A model generated the notes under the pieces. That model saw nothing but the letters and a program-made list of their open reading frames with translations. It was not told the origin of the DNA and did not search any database. This document shows positions 8,929 through 17,520 of a DNA stretch of 47,666 nt, piece by piece. The translations under genes and the position numbers were made by a program. Position 1 is the stretch's first letter. Every line of letters begins with the position of its first letter. The DNA is from Litorimonas sp964435725 (GTDB lineage: Bacteria; Pseudomonadota; Alphaproteobacteria; Caulobacterales; Maricaulaceae): the NCBI GenBank assembly GCA_964435725.1, contig CAYTAJ010000013.1, forward strand, positions 1 through 47,666, in the 5' to 3' direction.

Positions 8929-8954
8929 AAACTCCGGCACTAAGGCCGGAGTTT
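8929..8954 (-). terminator. Rho-independent terminator, probably bidirectional
   Basis: A perfect 10-bp stem (AAACTCCGGC at 8929-8938, GCCGGAGTTT at 8945-8954) with a 6-base loop. On the minus strand the stem runs into TTTTTATT, a proper U-tract, so it best serves the small minus-strand gene ending at 8982. It may also end the prmA operon from the other side. Confidence 0.85.
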
Positions 8955-8981
8955 AAAAATATTATTGATGTCTAATACGGC

Positions 8982-9149
8982 TTATAGAGAGCGATTAGCG
9001 CGACGGTCACGACGGGCATTGCGACGCGCAATTAAGCTGCCTGACGCGATTTCGAATTGAGGACGACGGGATTGCGCTCCTTCAAATGCCGGGCGGAATG
9101 TCCGGTTATCGACTGTCATGAACTCAGTACCGTTAAATTCGGTTGTCAT
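8982..9149 (-). CDS. Small basic protein, 55 residues, unknown
   Basis: Open frame from ATG 9149 to TAA 8982-8984, beginning MTTEFNGTEFMTVDNRTFRP and ending in an Arg-rich tail (ARRNARRDRRANRSL). A purine-rich ribosome site GAAAGAGAAAG lies 3-4 bases before the ATG, and a strong terminator begins 28 bases after the stop. The combination of RBS, ORF and terminator argues for a real gene. There is no membrane segment. The tail has about ten arginines in its last 17 residues, so RNA, DNA or membrane-surface binding is conceivable, but no function can be assigned. Confidence 0.65.
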   Translation of the reverse strand: MTTEFNGTEFMTVDNRTFRPAFEGAQSRRPQFEIASGSLIARRNARRDRRANRSL

Positions 9150-9304
9150 TGTCTTTCTCTTTCATATTCGCGCTTAGGCTGAATTGCTTGTCACGCTCTG
9201 AATTTCGTGAACGCTATCTAAGCCTTTTTAAAATTTATAGAAGAGACAGACCCGCCTATGCAGCTATGCAAAATTGCAAACATCCAAGTAAGGTTTTGTT
9301 AAAT

Positions 9305-9487
9305 CTATCGATAACTTTTGTCGTTTGTTTCGGAATAAAACTGACTTTCAGGGGGATAGGAAAAATCAAGAATATCATCCGCAGGCGGAATATTCATAAG
9401 TTTTGACTCTCTCGGTCGTACCTTGGTCGTCACTTGCTTTTGTGACGTCTTTATGCCGAATTTAAATCCAAAAATATTATGCGCCAT
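9305..9487 (-). CDS. Small protein, 60 residues, unknown, with CtrA-type promoter
   Basis: ATG 9487 to TAG 9305, starting MAHNIFGFKFGIKTSQKQVT and ending PPESQFYSETNDKSYR. A canonical GGAGG ribosome site lies 10 bases before the ATG. About 50 bases upstream is a promoter-like sequence with an extended -10 and a TTAA-N7-TTAA box. No known domain, signal peptide or membrane segment is seen. The protein has a basic first half and an acidic, aromatic second half. The RBS and promoter make it more likely than a chance ORF, but conservation is untested. Confidence 0.5.
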   Translation of the reverse strand: MAHNIFGFKFGIKTSQKQVTTKVRPRESKLMNIPPADDILDFSYPPESQFYSETNDKSYR

Positions 9488-9537
9488 GGCGTAGCAAGCC
9501 TCCAAAAATGACTTCCCATACCCTTCCCTATGTTGTT

Positions 9538-9566
9538 ACTATAACACATTATTAACCATGTTTTAA
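9538..9566 (-). promoter_or_regulatory. Promoter with CtrA-type box for the 60-residue protein
   Basis: On the minus strand: -35-like TTAAAA (9561-9566), a 17-base spacer, and -10 TATAGT (9538-9543) preceded by an extended-10 TG. Overlapping the -35 and spacer is TTAACCATGTTTTAA (9552-9566), a perfect TTAA-N7-TTAA that also contains the TTAACCAT octamer typical of CtrA sites in Caulobacter. Binding by CtrA is inferred. Confidence 0.6.
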
Positions 9567-9581
9567 GGGAAAAATTCCCTT
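9565..9581. promoter_or_regulatory. Inverted repeat in divergent intergenic region
   Basis: AAGGGAA (9565-9571) and TTCCCTT (9575-9581) around AAA, located between the minus-strand promoter and the aminopeptidase start at 9616. It could be an operator or a short hairpin in the aminopeptidase leader. No regulator is identified. Confidence 0.35.
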
Positions 9582-9615
9582 TTCACGCGAACATCCCTTT
9601 AAGTGACTTAGTCCT

Positions 9616-11384
9616 ATGAATGATATCACACTTTTCCAAACTTATGATATTAAAGGCGGCCCCGAACTGGGACGAAAGAACTTGCCCGTCCTACAGAGCG
9701 CCCTCAAAGCTGAAAAACTTGACGGATTTATTGTGCCGCACGAGGACGAATATCAAAATGAATATCTGCCGGAGTGTAATGACCGCCTACAATGGGTGAG
9801 CGGGTTTACAGGCTCTGCCGGTGCGGCTGTGGTGATGCAAGATAGTGCCGCCATTTTCGTGGATGGGCGATACACGCTGCAAGTCCGTCAGCAAGTGGAT
9901 GAAACCCTCTTTGATTACGAGCGTCTGGAAGATGACGGTGTCAGCAAATGGCTTCGAGACACTGTCAAGCCTGGACAAAAAATTGGATACGATCCGAAAC
10001 TTCATAGCCCGTCAGCACTTAGCCGACTAAAATCGGCTATTGAAAATGCGGGGGGTCAGGCCATAGCACTTTCGCCCAACCCCATAGATGTTGCTTGGAC
10101 AGACAGGCCCCCCGCCCCGATTTCGCCTATCGTCATTCACCCCACCGAATTAGCCGGTAAAACTCATGCCGAAAAACGAACCGAGATTAGTCAAGCTATT
10201 GAAAAGCACAATGCCGATTGTGCTCTGATTACGGCGCCCTCCTCTATTGCTTGGTTGCTCAATATTCGCGGTGGTGATGTTCAATGCACGCCTTTACCCC
10301 TTTCAACCGCAATTATTCACAAGGATGGCAAAGTTGACTTCTTTGTCAGGGCCGAAAAACTCTCCAGCGAAGTGAGTCAGCACCTCGGAAATGAAGTCTC
10401 TATCTTGGACGAAGACAGTTTAGAGATAACTCTCGCCAAACTTTCGGGTAAAACAATCCTGATGGATCCTAACACCGCCTCCGCTTGGCATTTTAATATC
10501 GCCAAAACAAACGGCGCGGAGGTCAAAAAAGCCATGGACCCTGTGGCTTTACCGAAAGCCTGCAAAAGCGAAGCCGAGTTAAAAGGCACGGCCGAAGCCC
10601 ATAAAAGAGATGCGGTCGCCATCGTGAAGTTCCTGCATTGGTTAGATACCGAAGCCCAATCCGGTGAATATGATGAGATTGCCGCCGCCACACAACTTGA
10701 GTTGTTCAGACATGAAAACGACGGTCTAAAGGACCTTAGTTTTGAAAGTATTTCCGGGGCAGGTTCAAACGGCGCCGTCGTTCACTACCGCGTCAATACA
10801 GAAACAAATTTACGTCTCGAAAAAGGGTCGCTCTTTTTGATTGATAGTGGCGGTCAGTATCAAGACGGCACGACAGACATCACCCGAACCGTTCCTATTG
10901 GTGAACCCAGTGATGAAATGCGGGACCGCTTCACACGTGTTCTTCAAGGTCACATCGCCTTGGCGACCATTCGTTTTCCCGAAGGCACAACAGGCCCGGC
11001 ACTCGATGGGTTTGCAAGAGCGCCTTTATGGGCCGTCGGATTAGATTACGACCACGGCACCGGTCACGGCGTTGGAGTCTTCCTCGGCGTGCATGAAGGC
11101 CCACAGCGTATCTCTAAAGCGCCCAATACGGTGGCTCTCCAACCCGGAATGATTGTGTCAAATGAACCCGGATATTACAAAACCGGAGAATACGGCATTC
11201 GCATTGAAAACCTACAATATGTGACACAAGCCACAGAGATTGCCGGCGGCGAACGCCCTATGATGGGATTTGAAACACTAACGCTGGCCCCAATCCATCG
11301 TGACCTCATTGATACTGATATCTTATCACGGGCCGAAAGAGACTATGTGAACGATTATCACGCAACAGTCCTAAGAGAGATAGG
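9616..11384 (+). CDS. Xaa-Pro aminopeptidase (M24B), 3' end lost in gap
   Basis: Removes N-terminal residues preceding proline. About 589 residues before the gap, close to the usual ~600 of the three-domain eukaryote-like aminopeptidase P. Two creatinase-like N-terminal domains (to about residue 310) precede the pita-bread catalytic domain. Metal ligands are visible: LIDSGGQYQDGTTDITRT (two Asp), GTGHGVGVFLGVHEGP (His), SNEPGYY (Glu) and IRIENL (Glu). Only some 10-20 C-terminal residues should be missing. The open frame happens to continue through the N run into an unrelated protein; that continuation is not part of this gene. No signal peptide, so probably cytosolic. Confidence 0.93.
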
Positions 11385-11484
11385 NNNNNNNNNNNNNNNN
11401 NNNNNNNNNNNNNNNNNNNNNNNNNNNNNNNNNNNNNNNNNNNNNNNNNNNNNNNNNNNNNNNNNNNNNNNNNNNNNNNNNNNN
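11385..11484. other. Assembly gap 2 (100 N)
   Basis: Exactly 100 N. Left flank: the end of the aminopeptidase. Right flank: the C-terminus of a beta-lactamase-family protein, most of which (probably several hundred residues) is absent. The real distance must be around 1 kb or more, or the two contigs do not belong together. Confidence 0.97.
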
Positions 11485-11757
11485 GCTGTGACAGAAACAA
11501 TGTTGGATTGGCATTACGGTTTTGGCTTTTGGAAAGAATGTGATGTTGTCCCTTACCAACCAAGCTGTGATGAAGAGCCAACGATTTCTTCTCCCGGAGC
11601 CTTTGGATTTTTACCTTGGGTCGATTTTAAAAACGAGTATTGGGGTGTCATTGCGATGGAAGAGAGTGTGACACTTACTCAGCGCCCCTCGGTTGACAGC
11701 GTTCAACTGGAACAACTTCTGCAGCCCTTAATTGAAGCCGCTTTAGTAGGAAATTAG
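11485..11757 (+). CDS. Serine hydrolase, beta-lactamase family, C-terminal fragment
   Basis: About 90 residues running from the gap to TAG 11755-11757. The segment SSPGAFGFLPWVDFKNEYWGVIAME fits the C-terminal strands of PF00144 (class C beta-lactamase, esterase, D-aminopeptidase), where an SPGAFG/HxG-type motif and a PWVD turn flank the active site. The SxxK and YxN motifs would be in the gap. Whether it is a lactamase, esterase or peptidase cannot be said. The stop overlaps the stop of the convergent ligA gene. Confidence 0.65.
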   Translation, partial: AVTETMLDWHYGFGFWKECDVVPYQPSCDEEPTISSPGAFGFLPWVDFKNEYWGVIAMEESVTLTQRPSVDSVQLEQLLQPLIEAALVGN

Positions 11758-13811
11758 CTAATCATAGCTAACCATTCATCTTCACTCAGAACTGCAACAC
11801 CCAAATTTTGGGCTTTGGTGAGTTTTGATCCGGCGCCCGGTCCTGCAACAAGGTAATCCGTCTTTCCGGAAATACTCCCACTGACTTTGGCGCCGAGACG
11901 TTGGGCTTGGGCTTTGGCTTCATCGCGAGAGAATTTTTCGAGCTTACCGGTGAACACCACTGTTTTGCCCGAAACGGCACTGTCTTGCGCGACAGCTTCG
12001 ACAGGTTCAATTTCGACATGCTCTAACAAGCGACCGACGACGGCGCGGTTTTTCTCACTCGTCATGAATTGGCTGAACGCAGTTGCCGCCGCCTCACCCA
12101 CGCCATCAATGCCCAATAAGGATAGATAGGCCTGACTCGTACGGTCACCCAGAGAGTCTATTTGCTCTGCTAATTTGTCTTGGCTCTGAAAATGCCCGGC
12201 CAATAATCCGGCATTACCTTGCCCTATATGTCGTATGCCCAAAGCATAGAGGAACCGTTGGAAGCTGATGGTGCGCCGCGCGTCAATGGCGGCGAATAAA
12301 TTATCAATACTGGTTTGACCAAAGCCTTCTAACTTTTCCAATTCAGCGCGTTTTTCATTCAATACAAAAATATCAGACGGTTCTTTAATAAGTTCCAAGT
12401 CAAAGAATAAAGCAATTTGCTTTTCTCCAAGCCCGTCAATATCGAAAGCGCGACGCGAGACAAAATGTTTAAGGCCCTCTTTGGCTTGAGCCGGACACGC
12501 CAGACCATTCGTGCATCGTCTCACCACATCCTGACGGCCCGTCTTTTCATCAATATCACGCAGAGCATCTGCGCCGCAGATCGGACAGTTTTTCGGAAGG
12601 CTATAGGGTTCGCCATCTCCCTCTTCAACGACACGAAGAACTTGCGGAATGACGTCCCCTGCACGCTGTATTTCAACGGTGTCGCCAGGCTTAACGCCTA
12701 AACGCGCAATTTCATCTTCATTATGTAAGGTCGCATTCGAGACAACGACGCCGCCTACCGTAATGGGCGTCAGTCTGGCAACGGGCGTAAGCGATCCTGT
12801 CCGCCCGACTTGGACATCAATGGCTTCCAGCGTCGTCACGGCTTTTTCTGCCGGGAATTTATGCGCAATGGCCCATCGCGGGGCGCGCGAGACAAAGCCT
12901 AGCCTATCCTGAAGCGCGAGATCATTGACCTTATAAACGACGCCATCAATATCATAGCCAAGCGCGGACCGCTTTTCTTCGATGTTATGATAGTGAGAAA
13001 TCATCGATGCAGCGCTGTCGTGTAATTTCATATCGGGGTTTGTCGAAAAGCCCCACTCGGCCAGTTTTTCAACTGCGCCCATTTGCGTATCGGACAACGG
13101 CGCACCGACCTCGCCCCATGTATAGGCAAAAAACCGTAAGGGACGTTCTGCTGTTACGCTGGGGTCGATTTGGCGTAAGGACCCTGCCGCCGCGTTTCGC
13201 GGATTTTTATACTCTGCTTTTCCTGCCGCAAGCTGCGCGGCATTCATTTCGGCAAAGGCTTCGTGCTCGATATAGACCTCGCCGCGGACTTCCAACACAT
13301 CAGGCCAGCCCTTACCTTTGAGCGCGTGCGGTACATCCTCTTTCAGGGTCATGAGGTTGCGTGTGACATCTTCACCCGTCTGCCCATCTCCGCGTGTTGC
13401 GCCTGTCACAAGCTGACCCTTCTCATATCGCAGAGCCGCAGAGAGGCCGTCAATTTTAGGCTCTGCCGTAAATTGGAGAGGGGCATCACTCGGTAGGCTG
13501 AGGAAGCGTTTCACACGCCCCACAAAGTCTTCGACATCACCATCATTAAAGGCATTATCCAAAGACAGCATGGGGACACGATGTTTGATTTTGCCAAATT
13601 TCCCCGATGGCTTAACGCCCACTTTTTGGGTCGGGCTGTTCTTTGCAATCAAATGCGGAAATTCTGTTTCTAGGGCTATGAGTTCTTTTCTCAACGCATC
13701 ATATTCAGCATCTGTAATAGCCGGGGCGTCTTCATTGTAATATTGCTCATCCGCCGCACGAATTTCCATGCTCAGCGCGGCAATGCGTTTTTTTGCGTCT
13801 TTTTCTGTCAT
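11754..13811 (-). CDS. ligA: NAD-dependent DNA ligase
   Basis: Seals nicks in replication and repair using NAD+. The 685 residues carry every domain: Ia (YxxD-type start around EQYYNEDAPAITDAEYD), adenylation motif EPKIDG with the catalytic Lys near residue 118, OB fold, a Cys4 zinc finger (CPICG ... CTNGLACPAQ), helix-hairpin-helix repeats, and a C-terminal BRCT domain (GKTVVFTGKLEKFSRDEAK). Its ATG overlaps the recN stop by 4 bases, placing it last in the lpxC-bamD-recN-ligA run. The convergent stop codons at 11754-11757 overlap, so no terminator fits between it and the serine hydrolase. Confidence 0.98.
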   Translation of the reverse strand: MTEKDAKKRIAALSMEIRAADEQYYNEDAPAITDAEYDALRKELIALETEFPHLIAKNSPTQKVGVKPSGKFGKIKHRVPMLSLDNAFNDGDVEDFVGRVKRFLSLPSDAPLQFTAEPKIDGLSAALRYEKGQLVTGATRGDGQTGEDVTRNLMTLKEDVPHALKGKGWPDVLEVRGEVYIEHEAFAEMNAAQLAAGKAEYKNPRNAAAGSLRQIDPSVTAERPLRFFAYTWGEVGAPLSDTQMGAVEKLAEWGFSTNPDMKLHDSAASMISHYHNIEEKRSALGYDIDGVVYKVNDLALQDRLGFVSRAPRWAIAHKFPAEKAVTTLEAIDVQVGRTGSLTPVARLTPITVGGVVVSNATLHNEDEIARLGVKPGDTVEIQRAGDVIPQVLRVVEEGDGEPYSLPKNCPICGADALRDIDEKTGRQDVVRRCTNGLACPAQAKEGLKHFVSRRAFDIDGLGEKQIALFFDLELIKEPSDIFVLNEKRAELEKLEGFGQTSIDNLFAAIDARRTISFQRFLYALGIRHIGQGNAGLLAGHFQSQDKLAEQIDSLGDRTSQAYLSLLGIDGVGEAAATAFSQFMTSEKNRAVVGRLLEHVEIEPVEAVAQDSAVSGKTVVFTGKLEKFSRDEAKAQAQRLGAKVSGSISGKTDYLVAGPGAGSKLTKAQNLGVAVLSEDEWLAMIS

Positions 13812-15484
13812 GAGGCCATTAATTGGCGCGCGGCGGCGCGGGCTTCTTGCGTCACTGTTTCACCGGCCAACATACGAGCAATTTCTTCTTCCCTCGCCTC
13901 ATCTGCGACGGCGTGAACTTGGGTCGTTGTGGTTGACCCTGTTGAAGATTTTTCAATACGGAATTGATGATCCGCCGCGGCCGCCACTTGTGGACTATGC
14001 GTGACCACAAAAACTTGTGCGCTACCGGCCAATTTAGAGAGCCGTTTACCAACGGCATTCGCGACTGCCCCGCCCACTCCTTGGTCCACTTCATCAAATA
14101 CCATCACCGCGTCGTTCTTACCTGCCAAGGCCACTTTTATCGCGAGTGCAAAACGCGCCATTTCACCACCCGAGGCTATCTTATCCAAAGGCCCCAGAGG
14201 CGTTCCCGGATTTGTGGAAACACGAAAACGCACTTGATTTGTGCCGCTTGCGCTTTCGGGAGCGTCTTCAATCGCCGTTTCGAATGTGGCCCGTTCCATT
14301 TTTAACGGGGGTAATTCTGTCGCGACAGCTTTGTCCAAAGCCTTGGCCGCCTTCTGCCGCACTTTCGTCAAAACACCGCAAGCTTTTTGATAGGCCTGTT
14401 TCGCAGCCTCAGCCCGCTTACGAACCTTTTCTATATCCAGAGTAACCGTTTCAATGGCCGCTAATTCATCAGCAAATTTAGCTCTGACATTAATCAAGCC
14501 AGACAAGTCACAATTATATTTTCTGGCAGCAGCCCGCAGCGCAAATAGCCGCTTTTCAACTTCATCGAGACGACCGGGTTCGACATCAAAACTTTGCGCA
14601 GCGAGACTAACCGCATTTCGTGCCTCTTGTGTTTCCAACAAAGCCCGATCCAATGCTTCCGCCGCGAGTTCGAGGGCTTTCGCTGCGGGAAGTTCACTTT
14701 CACCAAACTTACTGTTCACACGCTCAATACCCGCCAAAGCCATTGAGAGACGCTCTTCGAAGGCCCCGTCTTCGCCCAAAGCCTCTTGAGCGGCCTTTAG
14801 CTCTAACAATGCTCCCTCTGCACCTTGTAAGAAACGACGTTCATCAGCGAGAATCTCGTCCTCACCCGGTTGCGCATCAAGACGATCTAATTCGGCAATG
14901 GCATGTTCCAGGAAGTCTTGTTCATCGCCCGCCTTTGCTTGGAGGGTTAATAAAGACTGGAGCGCGGTTTCAGCCTCTTTATGGGTTTTATAGGCCGTGA
15001 ATACAGCATTCAGCTCTGATTGATGCCCACCAAATACGTCCAATAGTTTTATGTGTGTAGACGGGTCCAACAGGCCACGACCATCATGTTGCCCATGAAC
15101 TTCTAATAAAAGACGGCCCACTTCGGACAGTAATTTAACACTCACAGGCGCATCATTGATATAGGCTTTACTGCGTCCGTCAGCACGAATAACGCGGCGT
15201 AAGGTCAAATCTTCGTTTTCTTCGACGTCAATATCCTGCTCTTCCAGCAAGCCAATGACAGGGTGGTTCTGTGACAAGGTAAAAGCGGCTGTGCTTTCTG
15301 CTTTATCAGCCCCTGCCCGTATAAGACCCCGATCTGAACGCGCCCCTGTCGCCATGCCCAGAGAGTCTAAAATGATAGATTTACCGGCGCCCGTTTCACC
15401 TGTGAGCGCCGTTAAGCCATCGCTGAATTCAAGATTCAACTGCTCGATAAGGACAACATTTCGAACCGACAGCCCGCTTAGCAT
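13808..15484 (-). CDS. recN: DNA repair protein RecN
   Basis: SMC-like ATPase for double-strand-break repair, 558 residues. Walker A GETGAGKSIILD lies near residue 30, a long coiled-coil region spans about 150-370, and signature motif LASGGEMARFALAIK and Walker B MVFDEVDQGVGG lie in the C-terminal half. Starts 4 bases downstream of the bamD stop and overlaps ligA by 4 bases (ATGA). This bamD-recN-ligA order is common in alphaproteobacteria. No LexA box was identified in front of it, so SOS control is not evident at this spot. Confidence 0.97.
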   Translation of the reverse strand: MLSGLSVRNVVLIEQLNLEFSDGLTALTGETGAGKSIILDSLGMATGARSDRGLIRAGADKAESTAAFTLSQNHPVIGLLEEQDIDVEENEDLTLRRVIRADGRSKAYINDAPVSVKLLSEVGRLLLEVHGQHDGRGLLDPSTHIKLLDVFGGHQSELNAVFTAYKTHKEAETALQSLLTLQAKAGDEQDFLEHAIAELDRLDAQPGEDEILADERRFLQGAEGALLELKAAQEALGEDGAFEERLSMALAGIERVNSKFGESELPAAKALELAAEALDRALLETQEARNAVSLAAQSFDVEPGRLDEVEKRLFALRAAARKYNCDLSGLINVRAKFADELAAIETVTLDIEKVRKRAEAAKQAYQKACGVLTKVRQKAAKALDKAVATELPPLKMERATFETAIEDAPESASGTNQVRFRVSTNPGTPLGPLDKIASGGEMARFALAIKVALAGKNDAVMVFDEVDQGVGGAVANAVGKRLSKLAGSAQVFVVTHSPQVAAAADHQFRIEKSSTGSTTTTQVHAVADEAREEEIARMLAGETVTQEARAAARQLMAS

Positions 15485-15488
15485 GGCC

Positions 15489-16349
15489 CTAGAACAGTCG
15501 CTCTCTCAGGCGACGCCAATATCCATCGCGACGGTTTTTCTTAATCTCGGCTTCAAGATCGACGCCATAGCCTTGAAGAAGATCATAGCTGTCGGCATAC
15601 CACTGGCTATCAGGATAGTTATAGCCAAGAACAGAGCCAACCAATTTTGCTTCGCTAATAATCCCGAGCGAAACATAAGATTCGACTAATCTATGTAGCG
15701 CTTCTTCGACCTGCGACGTTGTTTCGTAATCACGCACTACGTTTTTAAAGCGTCCAATGGCGGCTAATTGCTGATTTTCTTTGAGGTAATAACGGCCAAT
15801 GCTCATTTCCTTACCCGCCAAATGGTCTTGGGTGAGTTCGAGCTTCAAACGGGCGTCTCTTGCATAATCACTGTCAGGATAGCGACGTACAACTTGCTGC
15901 AAGGCAGCTTCAGCATTCACAGTCGTCGCCTGATCACGACCCACATCGTAAATTTGGTCGTAATAATTTATTGCAATGAGGTAATAAGCATAAGGCGTGC
16001 TATCATTACCGGGGTGAAGGCTAATAAAGCGCTGTGCCGTTGCGATACTTTCGTCATAATCCGCAGAACGGTAATGCGCATAGGCACTCATCAGCATGGC
16101 GCGACGGGCCCATTTTGAAAACGGATGCTGACGTTCAACTTCTTGGAATAAGAGGTTTGCCCGCTCCCAGTCATTGCGTTCAACACGATCCAAAGCTTGA
16201 TTGTAAATCAACTCCGCCGGGCGCTCGACATAGGCCAGGCGCTCTTTGGCGTCATTCCCGCCTAAAACCGAGCATGCAGATAAGGTAAACCCAACAGCCC
16301 CAATGAGCGCCATTTTCACCGTTATCTTATAAATCTTGTCAAAAGCCAT
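15489..16349 (-). CDS. bamD: Outer membrane protein assembly factor BamD
   Basis: Lipoprotein subunit of the BAM complex that inserts beta-barrel proteins into the outer membrane. 286 residues from ATG 16349; the frame is open to a GTG at 16385, but the shorter form places the hydrophobic signal and lipobox LSAC (Cys 26) in the usual position. The body is made of TPR units (AELIYNQALDRVERNDWERANLLFQEVERQHPFSKWARRAMLMSAYAHYRS is split over the first two). It follows lpxC after about 100 bases and directly precedes recN. Confidence 0.95.
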   Translation of the reverse strand: MAFDKIYKITVKMALIGAVGFTLSACSVLGGNDAKERLAYVERPAELIYNQALDRVERNDWERANLLFQEVERQHPFSKWARRAMLMSAYAHYRSADYDESIATAQRFISLHPGNDSTPYAYYLIAINYYDQIYDVGRDQATTVNAEAALQQVVRRYPDSDYARDARLKLELTQDHLAGKEMSIGRYYLKENQQLAAIGRFKNVVRDYETTSQVEEALHRLVESYVSLGIISEAKLVGSVLGYNYPDSQWYADSYDLLQGYGVDLEAEIKKNRRDGYWRRLRERLF

Positions 16350-16447
16350 AGAGCCTGTCCGCTTAAGAGGTGTGATTCTGCTCACATCCTTTTATATTTC
16401 CATGGTCTCTTAAAGGATGGACCGCGTCGCGGAAAGTGAGAAAACTG

Positions 16448-17392
16448 TTATGCAGGAACCGTTTGCAGCGTAGAATCACTTAAAAACTGCGGATAGGCTG
16501 ATTTTTTGTCCAATGCGCCCTCGTCATCAAGAGAAACAAAGCGCCAAGCGTCTGCATTGCCATATAAAGCCATGAGCAAATCATGGTTTAATCCATGCCC
16601 AGAGGCATGAGTTTCCACGCGGCCCAAAATGGGCCCTCCGAGGTATAAATCCCCGAGAAGGTCCAACGCCTTGTGCCGGACAAATTCATCAGCAAAGCGC
16701 AGGCCTTCAGGGTTTAAGACCTTATCTCCATCAACAATGATAGCGTTATCGAAGGATCCGCCTTTGGATAGGCCAGCCGCTTGTAAAGCCGCCACTTCGT
16801 GCAAACGTGCAAATGTTCTCGCAGACGCTAAACGCTCACGGAAAGCTCTTACATCCGGTTCGATATCGACCTTTTGTTGACCAATGGCTTCATCTTCAAA
16901 ATCAATCGATACACTTAAGCTAAGTTTAGAAGCAGGTGAAATCCGGGCGAAAGCCTCACCTTTACGGACTTCCACCGGCTTTAGAACCTCAACATAGCGA
17001 CGCGGCGCTTGCTGACGCATCACGCCAACTTGTTCAATTAATTTCAGAAAGGGTTCAGCCGACCCATCAAGCGCGGGCAGCTCTTGCCCATCCAATTCCA
17101 TGTAAAGGTTATCAATGCCTGTCGCGGCAAGCGCCGCTAACAGATGTTCAATAGTGGATATTTTTACACCGGCGGCATTTTGCAATGTCGTACAGTTTTT
17201 AACGCCAGACACACCATCCGGCTCGACCACAACGCGATTATCACGATCTTTTACATCTGTTCTGATAAAAACAAGGCCTGCGTTAACCGGTGCCGGTCGC
17301 ATAACCAAACGGGTATGATTACCGCCATGCAGTTCTATACCCGCACAGACGGCAGGGGCATTAATCGTCGATTGTCGTCTTACATTCGCCAT
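16448..17392 (-). CDS. lpxC: UDP-3-O-acyl-N-acetylglucosamine deacetylase
   Basis: Zinc enzyme for the first committed step of lipid A synthesis, 314 residues. Zinc-binding and catalytic motifs are present: STIEHLLAALAATGIDN, HKALDLLGDLYLGG and HASGHGLNHDLL. The N-terminal segment INAPAVCAGIELHGG matches the family opening with a GIELHGG/GVGLHSG-type loop. Its presence implies a lipid A-containing outer membrane. It stands outside the ftsZ transcript because a terminator precedes it, so it should have its own promoter in 17393-17463, though no clear -35/-10 was found there. It is normally regulated by proteolysis in other bacteria; here that is unknown. Confidence 0.97.
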   Translation of the reverse strand: MANVRRQSTINAPAVCAGIELHGGNHTRLVMRPAPVNAGLVFIRTDVKDRDNRVVVEPDGVSGVKNCTTLQNAAGVKISTIEHLLAALAATGIDNLYMELDGQELPALDGSAEPFLKLIEQVGVMRQQAPRRYVEVLKPVEVRKGEAFARISPASKLSLSVSIDFEDEAIGQQKVDIEPDVRAFRERLASARTFARLHEVAALQAAGLSKGGSFDNAIIVDGDKVLNPEGLRFADEFVRHKALDLLGDLYLGGPILGRVETHASGHGLNHDLLMALYGNADAWRFVSLDDEGALDKKSAYPQFLSDSTLQTVPA

Positions 17393-17463
17393 AACTCAAA
17401 ACATGAGTACCTCAGACAAAAAAACCAACAATAAACCTCATGTTACAGCGTGTTACAAAATGC

Positions 17464-17491
17464 AAAAAACCCAGCAATTACGCTGGGTTTT
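17464..17491 (-). terminator. Rho-independent terminator after ftsZ
   Basis: Stem AAAACCCAGC (17466-17475) with GCTGGGTTTT (17482-17491), 6-base loop, and a run of T on the minus strand after the stem. It lies 30 bases past the ftsZ stop and about 70 bases before lpxC, ending the dcw transcript. Confidence 0.9.
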
Positions 17492-17520
17492 CGTTATTTC
17501 TGACGCATTTGTAAGATAGA

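Noticed and set aside
9143..9406. Plus-strand ORF of 87 codons
   Set aside because: It overlaps the better supported minus-strand small gene at 9305-9487, has no good RBS and no family-like sequence.
9616..11757. Single 713-residue aminopeptidase-hydrolase fusion protein
   Set aside because: The frame is open only because N runs contain no stops; the two parts belong to unrelated families and the left one is already near full length.
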